Source: Ulvibacterium marinum | GTDB lineage: Bacteria; Bacteroidota; Bacteroidia; Flavobacteriales; Flavobacteriaceae | NCBI RefSeq assembly: GCF_003626755.1 | Contig: NZ_RBCJ01000002.1 | Location: forward strand, 620,001 to 684,000 | DNA: 64,000 nt | Direction: 5' to 3' | Part shown: positions 8,939 to 16,316 of the stretch, piece by piece | Layout: every line of letters begins with the position of its first letter | Numbering within the stretch: position 1 is the stretch's first letter | Notes under the pieces: model-generated | The model's database searches: none | Seen by the model: only the letters and a program-made list of their open reading frames with translations | What the model was told of the DNA's origin: nothing | Position numbers and translations under genes: made by a program

Positions 8939-9928
8939 ATGGAATTATTGCAAATACTGTATGAAGAAATTTTAGGGTTTTTAGGTATTAGTCAAGTGCT
9001 GGAAATACTCAAAACAGGTGATTACAGCGTACTTGGCACCTACGAGGGTATAACCGCATTTGTGTTGCCGATAATACCCTTACTAGTAATTTTGGAACTC
9101 ATTTTAGGTCTTATCTATAAAAAGCCTCAGACCAAGGTTTACAAGGTAAATTTTTTGATTTATATCTTTAACCGATTCGTAGGTCGCTTTATTTCCATTG
9201 CCATGGTTGCCCTTTGCATAGGCTGGTTTCAGCCCTATGCTCCTTTTCAAACCCGACCTACTTGGTACTGGTTCATATACGGCTATATTGTTTGGGAATT
9301 CGGGCATTTTCTGTATCACTACTGGGGCCATAAAGTACGGCTTTTTTGGTGCTTACATTCCACACATCATGCACCGGAAGAAATGAATCTGACCGTTACG
9401 TATGCCCATTTTTTCTTGGAAGGGCCCTATGCAGATATCATTAGGACAACGGTGTGTATACTGGCCGGTGTTGAACCTACTATGTTGTTTGCTATTATGT
9501 TCATAGACGGTACCTATGGGGCTTTTATCCATGTGGGGGAAAACTTGATCAAAGATGCCAGGTTCGGTTTTTTGGGGAAATTCATCCTTACACCTTCCCA
9601 TCATAGGGTACATCATGCCAGGAACCCTCTCTATATGGATACCAATTTCTGTAATTTACTCAATATCTGGGATCGCGTATTCGGTACATATCAAGAGGAG
9701 AAGAATACCATACCCATAGAATATGGTATAACCCGAAAAATGAATTCAGGAAGCTTCCTCGATGTTTATTTTGGGGAAATTATTGCTTTGGCCAAAGATG
9801 TTGCCAATGCTCCAGGGCTTATGAACAAGGTGAAATACATTGTCATGCCTCCGGGTTGGCATCATTCAGGAGAACATCGAACGGCTAAAATTGTTAGGGG
9901 AAACTACCTCAATGAAAAAGAGGCCTAA
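8939..9928 (+). CDS. sterol desaturase / fatty acid hydroxylase family membrane protein
   Basis: 329 residues from the ATG at 8939 (the TTG at 8876 is not preferred). Several membrane segments, and the eight-histidine di-iron pattern of the superfamily: HFLYHYWGH, HSTHH and SHHRVHH. These integral enzymes use O2 to hydroxylate or desaturate lipid chains or sterol-like substrates. It lies 69 bp after the LpxL-like gene on the same strand, which suggests lipid modification. Bacterial members also include alkylglycerol-monooxygenase-like and carotenoid-hydroxylase-like enzymes, so the substrate is open. The stop overlaps the glmM stop region on the other strand by 4 bp. Confidence 0.85.
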   Translation: MELLQILYEEILGFLGISQVLEILKTGDYSVLGTYEGITAFVLPIIPLLVILELILGLIYKKPQTKVYKVNFLIYIFNRFVGRFISIAMVALCIGWFQPYAPFQTRPTWYWFIYGYIVWEFGHFLYHYWGHKVRLFWCLHSTHHAPEEMNLTVTYAHFFLEGPYADIIRTTVCILAGVEPTMLFAIMFIDGTYGAFIHVGENLIKDARFGFLGKFILTPSHHRVHHARNPLYMDTNFCNLLNIWDRVFGTYQEEKNTIPIEYGITRKMNSGSFLDVYFGEIIALAKDVANAPGLMNKVKYIVMPPGWHHSGEHRTAKIVRGNYLNEKEA

Positions 9929-11313
9929 ATCCCGGCGACCTCTTTTATTTCCGAAATTATTCTTTCTGCGAGCATATCTGCTTCGGATTGACTTTTGGCC
10001 TCCGTGTATATTCTAATAATAGGTTCCGTATTGGATTTTCTGAGGTGAACCCAATTCTCGGGAAAATCTATTTTTACTCCATCGATCGTGGAAATATCCT
10101 CATGTTTATACTTTTCCTCCATTGCTTTTAGAATGCCATCAACATCCAAATCTGGCGTTAGCTCAATTTTCTTTTTGCTCATGAAATAAGATGGGTAACT
10201 GGCCCTAAGTTCTGTAACCGTTCCTCCCCTCTCGGCCATCAACATTAGGAAAAGAGCGGTACCGACCAAAGAATCCCTGCCGTAATGACTTTCCGGATAA
10301 ATGATTCCACCATTGCCTTCTCCCCCAATAATCGCCTTGTTTTCCTTCATTTTAATGACCACGTTCACCTCCCCAACGGCGGCCGCTTCGTATACCCCTC
10401 CATGCTTTTGGGTAACATCCCGTAAAGCCCGGGATGATGAAAGATTGGATACGGTATTTCCTTTGGTCCTGCCCAAAACATAATCGGCACAAGCTACCAA
10501 AGTATATTCCTCACCGAACATTTCGCCTTCATCGCTAATAAAGGCCAACCGATCCACGTCCGGGTCTACGACAATACCAAAATCTGCTTTTTCCTGAACA
10601 ACCAACTGACAAATATCCGTTAGATGTTCCTTTAAGGGTTCCGGATTATGTGGAAAATACCCCGTAGGGTCGCAGTATAGTTTAATGACCTCTACACCAA
10701 GTGCCTCCAAAAGTTTGGGAATAGCTATTCCACCTGTAGAATTTACACCATCCACCACCACTTTGAATTTGGCATTTCGTATGGTATCTGCCTCCACAAG
10801 GGATAAATTTAATACTTCATCGATATGTATATCGATGTAAGCATCGTTCTTGGTTATCGTTCCCAAATCATCTACTTCGGCAAAATCAAAATCCTCCATT
10901 TCCGCAATTTCCAAAATCTTTTGGCCTTGCTTAGCATCCAAAAACTCACCCTTTTCATTAAGTAACTTTAAGGCATTCCACTGTTTGGGGTTGTGACTGG
11001 CCGTTAGAATAATACCTCCATCGGCCTTTTCCAGCGGAACGGCTATTTCTACCGTCGGTGTTGTGGAGAGTCCAAGGTCAATGACATCCATACCCAGACC
11101 AACCAGGGTTGATACTACCAAGTTTTGAATCATTTCCCCGGAAAGACGGGCATCCCTGCCAATGACCACTTTGAGCTGTTCCTTTTGGGAATATTCCCTC
11201 AGCCAAATACCATAGGCAGCGGCAAATTTAACGGCATCAATAGGTGTTAGGTTATCTCCCGGCCGGCCGCCAATGGTGCCACGTATACCGGAAATCGATT
11301 TTATCAGTGTCAT
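9925..11313 (-). CDS. glmM: phosphoglucosamine mutase
   Basis: 462 residues from the ATG at 11313; the longer in-frame extension to 11499 runs through the divergent gene and lacks family homology. Alpha-D-phosphohexomutase fold with the phosphoserine loop TASHNP (S106), the metal loop DPDVDR, the sugar loop GEGNGG and the phosphate-binding RKSNTEPIIRIY near the C-terminus. It converts glucosamine-6-phosphate to glucosamine-1-phosphate for UDP-GlcNAc and hence peptidoglycan and lipid A. A phosphomannomutase activity cannot be excluded, because the two subfamilies share these loops. It is divergent from the ACP-phosphodiesterase-like gene. Confidence 0.88.
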   Translation of the reverse strand: MTLIKSISGIRGTIGGRPGDNLTPIDAVKFAAAYGIWLREYSQKEQLKVVIGRDARLSGEMIQNLVVSTLVGLGMDVIDLGLSTTPTVEIAVPLEKADGGIILTASHNPKQWNALKLLNEKGEFLDAKQGQKILEIAEMEDFDFAEVDDLGTITKNDAYIDIHIDEVLNLSLVEADTIRNAKFKVVVDGVNSTGGIAIPKLLEALGVEVIKLYCDPTGYFPHNPEPLKEHLTDICQLVVQEKADFGIVVDPDVDRLAFISDEGEMFGEEYTLVACADYVLGRTKGNTVSNLSSSRALRDVTQKHGGVYEAAAVGEVNVVIKMKENKAIIGGEGNGGIIYPESHYGRDSLVGTALFLMLMAERGGTVTELRASYPSYFMSKKKIELTPDLDVDGILKAMEEKYKHEDISTIDGVKIDFPENWVHLRKSNTEPIIRIYTEAKSQSEADMLAERIISEIKEVAGI

Positions 11314-11332
11314 AGGTGTGAAAAAGTTTTTG

Positions 11333-11340
11333 CAAATATA
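11333..11340 (-). promoter_or_regulatory. Candidate -7 element (TATATTTG) for glmM
   Basis: On the minus strand TATATTTG ends 19 bp before the glmM ATG at 11313, the usual distance for a Bacteroidetes promoter. A clear TTG at -33 is not present. Confidence 0.4.
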
Positions 11341-11386
11341 TCCATCTGATATAAAAACGGTGCTCCTTCTTTGTAAATTCGTCAAT

Positions 11387-11980
11387 ATGAATTTTCTGGC
11401 ACATATATATCTTTCCTTTGGGGATGATGACATTACCATCGGAAATTTTATTGCCGATAGTATTAGGGGCAATAAATTCAAGCATTTACCGGACTCCATT
11501 CAAAAAGGAATTTTATTACACCGGGAAATAGACACGTATACTGATGCCCACCATATTCCCAAAAAAAGCAGTAAACGCCTGCATGCAAATTACGGTCATT
11601 ATAGTATGGTAATTGTGGACATTTTCTATGACCATTTTCTAGCAAAGAATTGGAAGCGCTATTCCGACATCCCTTTAGAGGTATTCGTAGACCGATTTTA
11701 TGACCTCTTGGAAATAAACTACGTGCTATTGCCAGAAGGTATAAAACGGATGATGCCTTATATGATTGCGGACAATTGGTTGGTGAACTATGCTAAAATG
11801 AAGGGCATTGGGCGGGTTTTAAATGGCATGAACCGAAGGACCCAAAATAAATCCAAAATGAATTTTGCCATTTTGGACCTTGAAAAAAACTATACACTCT
11901 TTGAAGAAGAATTTACGGCCTTTTTTGAGGAGTTGATCATTTTCTCAAAACAAAAGTATATCTCCCTATGCGAAAAATAG
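11387..11980 (+). CDS. acyl carrier protein phosphodiesterase-like protein (DUF479/AcpH family)
   Basis: 197 residues from the ATG at 11387, which begins the family signature MNFLAHIYLS; the start at 11273 is rejected because it would overlap glmM. Further family features are GNFIADSIRG, HREIDTYTDAH and YGHYSMVIVDIFYDHFLA, carrying the His/Asp set of this HD-like helical fold. AcpH in E. coli removes the phosphopantetheine arm from acyl carrier protein. Whether the flavobacterial homologs do so is not established. The 3' end overlaps the gamma-glutamyltransferase gene by 13 bp, suggesting co-transcription. Confidence 0.8.
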   Translation: MNFLAHIYLSFGDDDITIGNFIADSIRGNKFKHLPDSIQKGILLHREIDTYTDAHHIPKKSSKRLHANYGHYSMVIVDIFYDHFLAKNWKRYSDIPLEVFVDRFYDLLEINYVLLPEGIKRMMPYMIADNWLVNYAKMKGIGRVLNGMNRRTQNKSKMNFAILDLEKNYTLFEEEFTAFFEELIIFSKQKYISLCEK

Positions 11981-13650
11981 TACGGCTACTTCCCCTCTTA
12001 CTATGTGTTTATTGCAAACAAAGTCCCCCAAAACCAACCGGAACAGTTGCCCAAAAAGCCATGGTCGTTTCAGCCAGGGAAGAAGCCTCTACAATTGGGG
12101 TAGACATTTTAAAAAAAGGAGGGAATGCCTTTGATGCCATGGTAGGAACAGAATTGGCATTGGCCGTTGCTTATCCTTATGCCGGCAATCTGGGCGGTGG
12201 CGGATTTATGGTTTACCGCAAATCCAACGGAAATGTTGGCGCATTGGACTATAGGGAGAAAGCACCTTTGTCTGCCCATAAGGATATGTATCTGGATTCC
12301 TTGGGCAATGTAATTCCGAATATGAGCATCAAGGGAGCAACTGGGGTGGGCGTTCCGGGAACAATTGCCGGCATATTTGAAGTGCATAAAAAATTCGGCA
12401 CCCTACCCATAGAACAAATCATGGCCCCCGTAATCGAATTGGTGGACAAGGGTGTTGTAGTTACCGAAAAACAAGCGGCCCGATTAGATCATTACTGGGA
12501 AGCCATTTTGGAGGTCAATGGAGATAGTACGTTATTCTATTCACAATGTATGGCCGGGGACACTTTGCAATATCCGGCCTTGGCCAATACCTTGAGACGA
12601 ATCTCGAAAAACGGTCGTGATGAATTCTATAAGGGGGAGACCGCCAAAACTTTGGCCAACTTTATACAGAAAAAAGGCGGTTACATTACCGAAGAAGATT
12701 TGGCAAGGTATGAAGTAAAATGGAGGCAACCCATTATTTTCAAATACAAGGACCTTCGTATTATTTCCATGAGTCCGCCCAGCAGCGGTGGGGTCACTAT
12801 TAATCAAATCTTCAAGATGATCGAACCTTTTGACATCTCCCGTTATGGACATAATTCACCAGAGGCTATACAATTATTTACCGAAGCTTCCCGTAGGGCC
12901 TATGCCGATCGAAATTACTATTTAGGTGATCCGGATTTTGTGGACATTCCATTGGATGTTCTCTTAAGCAACAGCTATCTTGAGAAACGAATGCGAAATT
13001 TTTCCTTCGAAAAGGCCACCCTTTCTTCGGAAATACGGCATGGGTCCGTTGATATTGTGGAAAGTGCCGAAACCACCCATTATTCCATCGTTGACCAACA
13101 GGGCAATGCCGTTTCCGTTACTACTACGCTTAATGGTGCCTATGGCTCAAAACTTTATTGCGATGAATTGGGTTTTTTCCTGAACAATGAAATGGATGAT
13201 TTTAGTGCAAAGCCCGGGGTTCCCAATATGTTCGGACTTATTGGAGCAGAAGCGAATAGCATCGCCCCAGAAAAAAGAATGTTAAGCAGTATGACCCCCA
13301 CGATTGTAGAAAGGGACGGCAAACTCTGGATGGTTGTAGGGACTCCGGGAGGTTCCACCATTATAACCGCGGTGGCTCAAACTATTCTGAATGTTTATGA
13401 ATTTGATTTGAGCATGCAAGAAGCCGTAAATGCACCTCGCTTTCACCATCAATGGTTGCCGGACCATATTATATTCGAACCCGAAGGGTTTTCGTCAGAA
13501 TTAAAATCGGCCTTAGAGACCAAAGGATATCCCATAAACGAGAAACGCACGCCTGTTATAGGCAAAGTGGATGCCATTCGGGTATTGCCCGATGGCCGTT
13601 TAGAAGGTGGAGCCGACCCAAGAGGCGATGATAGTGCGATAGGTTTTTAA
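11968..13650 (+). CDS. ggt: gamma-glutamyltransferase / glutathione hydrolase
   Basis: 560 residues, full length for the Ntn-hydrolase family. The catalytic threonine of self-cleavage is Thr369 in TTHYSIVD, starting the small subunit; NNEMDDFS and the SSMTPTIV / GTPGGSTI substrate loops follow. The N-terminal hydrophobic stretch with Cys at 16 suggests export, possibly as a lipoprotein with a poor lipobox. It cleaves gamma-glutamyl bonds of glutathione and related peptides in the periplasm. It overlaps the upstream gene by 13 bp, and its stop is 3 bp from the stop of the convergent channel gene. Confidence 0.93.
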   Translation: MRKIVRLLPLLLCVYCKQSPPKPTGTVAQKAMVVSAREEASTIGVDILKKGGNAFDAMVGTELALAVAYPYAGNLGGGGFMVYRKSNGNVGALDYREKAPLSAHKDMYLDSLGNVIPNMSIKGATGVGVPGTIAGIFEVHKKFGTLPIEQIMAPVIELVDKGVVVTEKQAARLDHYWEAILEVNGDSTLFYSQCMAGDTLQYPALANTLRRISKNGRDEFYKGETAKTLANFIQKKGGYITEEDLARYEVKWRQPIIFKYKDLRIISMSPPSSGGVTINQIFKMIEPFDISRYGHNSPEAIQLFTEASRRAYADRNYYLGDPDFVDIPLDVLLSNSYLEKRMRNFSFEKATLSSEIRHGSVDIVESAETTHYSIVDQQGNAVSVTTTLNGAYGSKLYCDELGFFLNNEMDDFSAKPGVPNMFGLIGAEANSIAPEKRMLSSMTPTIVERDGKLWMVVGTPGGSTIITAVAQTILNVYEFDLSMQEAVNAPRFHHQWLPDHIIFEPEGFSSELKSALETKGYPINEKRTPVIGKVDAIRVLPDGRLEGGADPRGDDSAIGF

Positions 13651-13653
13651 GCG

Positions 13654-14748
13654 CTAAAGCTCATTCAATTTAAATTCATTCAGTACGATGCGCCATTCCT
13701 CGGTTTCCATAATTTCCAAAATACGCTGGGAAATAGCCTGTTCTAATGCAATGTGCTTTTTAGCAATGGCAAAGGCATAGAATTGTACATCAAACTTAAT
13801 GGGCAGAATGCTGATAGAACTCATGGACGAATCTCTGGCAATACGGTACTTAAGGATAGGTTCATCGTACATAAACGCCTCAATGTCCTTATTTTTTAAG
13901 GCAGAAAGCCCTTCGGCAACCGTATTGTATCCTTTTAAATCTTGAAAGAAACGGGATTTTAAAAATTCACTGGTCCCCGTGTTTTTAACGGATCCCACTG
14001 CACGCTCCTTGAACTCATTAAAACTGTCCGGATCGGTGGTCAAATGGTTCACGGTTAGCCCGGAAGCTATACTTGCCGTAAGTCCGGATATGAACAAAAG
14101 TCCTCCGAACATCAGTATCAAAGCGACCGTTTTACCCATTCTGGTCTTCGGGGCCTTGTCTCCATATCCTACCGTTGTAAGCGTAACGGCAGACCACCAT
14201 AGTCCGTCCCAAATACCATGGAGGCCAGAGCGAAAGTGATCTGGATTTTCCTTACGCTCAAAGTACCAACCGGCCAGACCAAATAAAAAGATAATCAAAA
14301 GCAAAACTCCAAGACCTTTTAAAAAATTTAGGTTGAAAAAAGCACGGACAAAATCTAGAAGCTTGTCAAAGGAGGAGATTTCCGCCACGGCAACAGTAGA
14401 ATTGGAGGCGTAGAAGGAATGTGTAAATTCCATTTTCTTACTCCGTTCACTGGTTATGGTGAGCGGATTTATACTTACATCAATACCCCCAGTTTCCAAG
14501 GAATCCAACATATCGGAAAAGTCCATGGGCAAAAGCTCATATTCCAACTTTAAGTCTTTAGCCACTCTTTTCCACAACCAAACATTGATACCTCTTAAAA
14601 CCGTATCCTCTTGAACAGCAAAAGGTGGAGCCGTGGTATAACCTACTTTCAATACTTCTGTATTTGAAAATGGATTATCGCTTTTGGATTGACCCCTCGC
14701 CCCCATTAGGAGCAGCACAAAAAAAAGAAAAGACCATCGTAGTCTCAT
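13654..14748 (-). CDS. ionotropic-glutamate-receptor-like potassium channel (GluR0-type)
   Basis: 364 residues with a signal peptide (1-19). A periplasmic solute-binding lobe S1 (about 31-122) ends with the receptor signature ITSERSKKMEFT, where Arg102 would bind a ligand alpha-carboxylate. It is followed by TM1 (about 143-163), a re-entrant pore with the potassium filter TTVGYGD (191-197), TM2 (about 206-230), and lobe S2 (about 245-355) with YDEP supplying an Asp for a ligand amino group. This is the layout of the cyanobacterial glutamate-gated channel GluR0: an inverted pore inserted in an amino-acid-binding protein. The product is predicted to be an inner-membrane K+ channel opened by a periplasmic amino acid. 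The gene is monocistronic and convergent with ggt. Confidence 0.88.
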   Translation of the reverse strand: MRLRWSFLFFVLLLMGARGQSKSDNPFSNTEVLKVGYTTAPPFAVQEDTVLRGINVWLWKRVAKDLKLEYELLPMDFSDMLDSLETGGIDVSINPLTITSERSKKMEFTHSFYASNSTVAVAEISSFDKLLDFVRAFFNLNFLKGLGVLLLIIFLFGLAGWYFERKENPDHFRSGLHGIWDGLWWSAVTLTTVGYGDKAPKTRMGKTVALILMFGGLLFISGLTASIASGLTVNHLTTDPDSFNEFKERAVGSVKNTGTSEFLKSRFFQDLKGYNTVAEGLSALKNKDIEAFMYDEPILKYRIARDSSMSSISILPIKFDVQFYAFAIAKKHIALEQAISQRILEIMETEEWRIVLNEFKLNEL

Positions 14749-15088
14749 AGAATCCCCTGAATTTCTAAAATTTAAAAATACGACTTTTCGAAGATCAAAT
14801 CATTTTCTTCACTGTTGCCCAATTTTTAAAGCTATGATAACGTATTCCGGGTGCGCGTCCAACTAAGATATAGATAGTTTTGAAATATTTTCTCTATCAT
14901 TTGTAGGAATTTATTTGCTAAATACTAATCGTTAAACTATTTTTATTCCATGGTAGTTGTTTCGCTCCAAACCAATGGGCCGCGTGAGGTTGGCTCCCGA
15001 TTTTGAAGATATTCATTCGCGAAGAATAGACACAGGCCTTGAGTGTCTTTAAATGTTCAGGGAAGTAGTAAATCTTTAAATTTTAATC
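14749..15088. other. Gene-free region upstream of the cysteine-rich peptide
   Basis: No open frame with coding character was found on either strand. The left part is AT rich and should hold the promoter of the channel gene. The middle (about 14950-15000) is visibly more GC rich. A small hairpin, AGACAC/GTGTCT with a 9-nt loop followed by TTT, sits at 15028-15048, 41 bp before the peptide start, and might act in the leader. No exact TAnnTTTG element was found near the peptide gene. Confidence 0.4.
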
Positions 15089-15277
15089 ATGAAAAAGTCC
15101 ATTTTAAATCTTGGCAGAATTTTAACCAAAACTGAACAAAAGACGATTAGCGGAGGTTCCGGTCCTTGTCACAATTTAGGCAAACCCTGTAGTGGTCATT
15201 GGGAGTGCGGCTCCCAGAGCTGTCCCTTATTATGTATGAGTTTTCCGGCTGATGGCTACATATGTGTGCCCGCATAA
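15089..15277 (+). CDS. double-glycine leader, six-cysteine secreted peptide (bacteriocin/pheromone-like)
   Basis: 62 residues. The basic, amphipathic leader (1-23) has the features of Bacteroidetes double-glycine leaders: MKKSIL start, Leu/Ile pattern, TKTEQKTISGG end. Cleavage after Gly23 by a C39-type peptidase would free a 39-residue core with six cysteines at 27, 34, 40, 45, 49 and 59, spaced C-x6-C-x5-C-x4-C-x3-C-x9-C. An even Cys count and ordered spacing suggest three disulfides. No maturation enzyme, C39 transporter or immunity gene is found nearby in the window. It has its own hairpin downstream. Toxin, pheromone and other signalling roles are all possible; the activity is not known. 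Confidence 0.72.
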   Translation: MKKSILNLGRILTKTEQKTISGGSGPCHNLGKPCSGHWECGSQSCPLLCMSFPADGYICVPA

Positions 15278-15284
15278 AATCAAC

Positions 15285-15312
15285 AAACAGGGACTTATCC
15301 AAGTCTCTGTTT
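15285..15312 (+). terminator. Hairpin after the cysteine-rich peptide gene
   Basis: A 12-bp stem with one G-U pair, AAACAGGGACTT against AAGTCTCTGTTT, closes a 4-nt ATCC loop 7 bp after the stop codon. The downstream T-run is short and interrupted, so termination may be partial. It separates the peptide from the convergent S24 regulator. Confidence 0.6.
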
Positions 15313-15356
15313 ACCTTTCTATTTCTGTAAGTGACAAAATAAGATACTTCTTCTTC

Positions 15357-16118
15357 TCAATTCTTGGTAGGTCGTAATTGATCTTTCAATTCTTCCATAG
15401 ACTCCTGCAGCTGTTTAAGAAGGCCCTTTTCCGTAGTGGCATCCACCCCAAAAGTAATCTTGCTACTTACCTGCCAAAGCTCTTGTACCTGAAAAGGCTT
15501 TATTTCATAGGGGGGATAAGATTCGTTTAGGGATACCAACGTGATATGGTTTCGGTTGGGTAATCGCTCTATCTTTTTTACCAAGACGGCATCTTGGAGT
15601 ACTACCACATATATTTTATTGGGGCTTACATGATCAATATCCTCCACAGATTTGGCCAAAACCCATTCTCCGGGCTTTAAATTGGGCAACATGCTATCCC
15701 CTTCTACCTGAAAACCGCGATAGGTGGCATTCCGAAATTCGGGAATAGGAAGGTCGAAGGCCGGCAATTGTTGGTACCAACTTGTGTCTTGGATATTCTG
15801 AGGGTAACCAGCCGCGGCCTTGGCATTGACCAAGACCATGTTTTCCTTGTCCGAAGAATCTACGGTTACCACTTTTGGGATAACACTAGTGTTGGAAGTC
15901 TCGAGATATTGTTGCTCACTCTCCCCGAACAACCATAAGGGGTTTATTTTGAATTGTCGCAGAAGTTCCGTTACAACCTTACCTGAAAGTTTGGTACGCC
16001 CCCGTTCGATATCGGCGGTCGTATTGGAAACACCAAGAAGTTTTGCGAATTCGGCCTGCGTATGGCCCAGTTCCCTTCGTAAATCGGTAAAGCGTTTTAA
16101 AGTGATTTCGTTTTCCAT
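15357..16118 (-). CDS. XRE-type HTH / S24 peptidase repressor (LexA/CI-like)
   Basis: 253 residues. An N-terminal XRE helix-turn-helix (about 5-65; QAEFAKLLGV then NTTADIERG) is joined to a C-terminal S24 LexA-type domain. The autocleavage system looks intact: an Ala-Gly scissile bond at A103-G104 in NAKAAAGYP, the nucleophile Ser142 in EGDSM, and the general base Lys181 in LVKKIE. Such repressors cleave themselves when RecA filaments form. The gene is divergent from a radical SAM / DNA-repair pair, and the shared 198-bp intergenic region contains three related palindromes, one covering the -33 element of its own promoter, so autoregulation and control of the repair pair are likely. Confidence 0.9.
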   Translation of the reverse strand: MENEITLKRFTDLRRELGHTQAEFAKLLGVSNTTADIERGRTKLSGKVVTELLRQFKINPLWLFGESEQQYLETSNTSVIPKVVTVDSSDKENMVLVNAKAAAGYPQNIQDTSWYQQLPAFDLPIPEFRNATYRGFQVEGDSMLPNLKPGEWVLAKSVEDIDHVSPNKIYVVVLQDAVLVKKIERLPNRNHITLVSLNESYPPYEIKPFQVQELWQVSSKITFGVDATTEKGLLKQLQESMEELKDQLRPTKN

Positions 16119-16220
16119 TTCAATTTAATTCATAAAATCCCGGGAAGTTTTAAAAATATTGAACAAGGCCCAATCGGTTTTACTATGTTCCAATTACTAT
16201 CTTCTTTGGGAGATATACTT

Positions 16221-16249
16221 CAAATATACATAATTTGGAATATATCCAA
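16221..16249 (-). promoter_or_regulatory. Promoter of the S24 repressor gene
   Basis: Minus strand: TTG (16249-16247; TTTG if 16250 is included), an 18-bp spacer, then TATATTTG (16228-16221), a full match to the Bacteroidetes consensus. The -33 part lies inside the palindrome at 16234-16250. Confidence 0.65.
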
Positions 16250-16250
16250 A
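16234..16250. promoter_or_regulatory. Operator palindrome 1
   Basis: Inverted repeat TTTGGA-ATATA-TCCAAA with six-base arms. It shares the core GGA-N5-TCC with the two downstream boxes and covers the -33 region of the repressor's own promoter, which suggests negative autoregulation. Binding is inferred, not shown. Confidence 0.6.
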
Positions 16251-16254
16251 ATTT

Positions 16255-16290
16255 TATTAGGAATATTTCCATTATTAGGAATATTTCCAT
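16255..16290. repeat. Operator boxes 2 and 3: perfect tandem duplication of an 18-bp unit
   Basis: The unit TATTAGGAATATTTCCAT occurs twice head to tail (16255-16272 and 16273-16290). Each copy holds the inverted repeat GGAATATTTCC (16260-16270 and 16278-16288), with the same GGA-N5-TCC core as box 1. The pair fills the space between the -33 and -7 regions of the radical SAM gene promoter, as expected for a repressor that blocks polymerase. Confidence 0.65.
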
Positions 16291-16297
16291 AATTTTG
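16290..16297 (+). promoter_or_regulatory. -7 element (TAATTTTG) of the radical SAM / DNA-repair operon
   Basis: Exact TAnnTTTG match starting at the last base of operator box 3 and ending 19 bp before the ATG at 16317. The -33 region overlaps box 2 and has no clear TTG, as in regulated promoters. Confidence 0.55.
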
Positions 16298-16316
16298 GAA
16301 TAATTACAACATTAGT

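Noticed and set aside
16255-16290. Short tandem repeat as a CRISPR remnant
   Set aside because: Only two adjacent 18-bp units without spacers; each is a palindrome within a promoter, which fits an operator.
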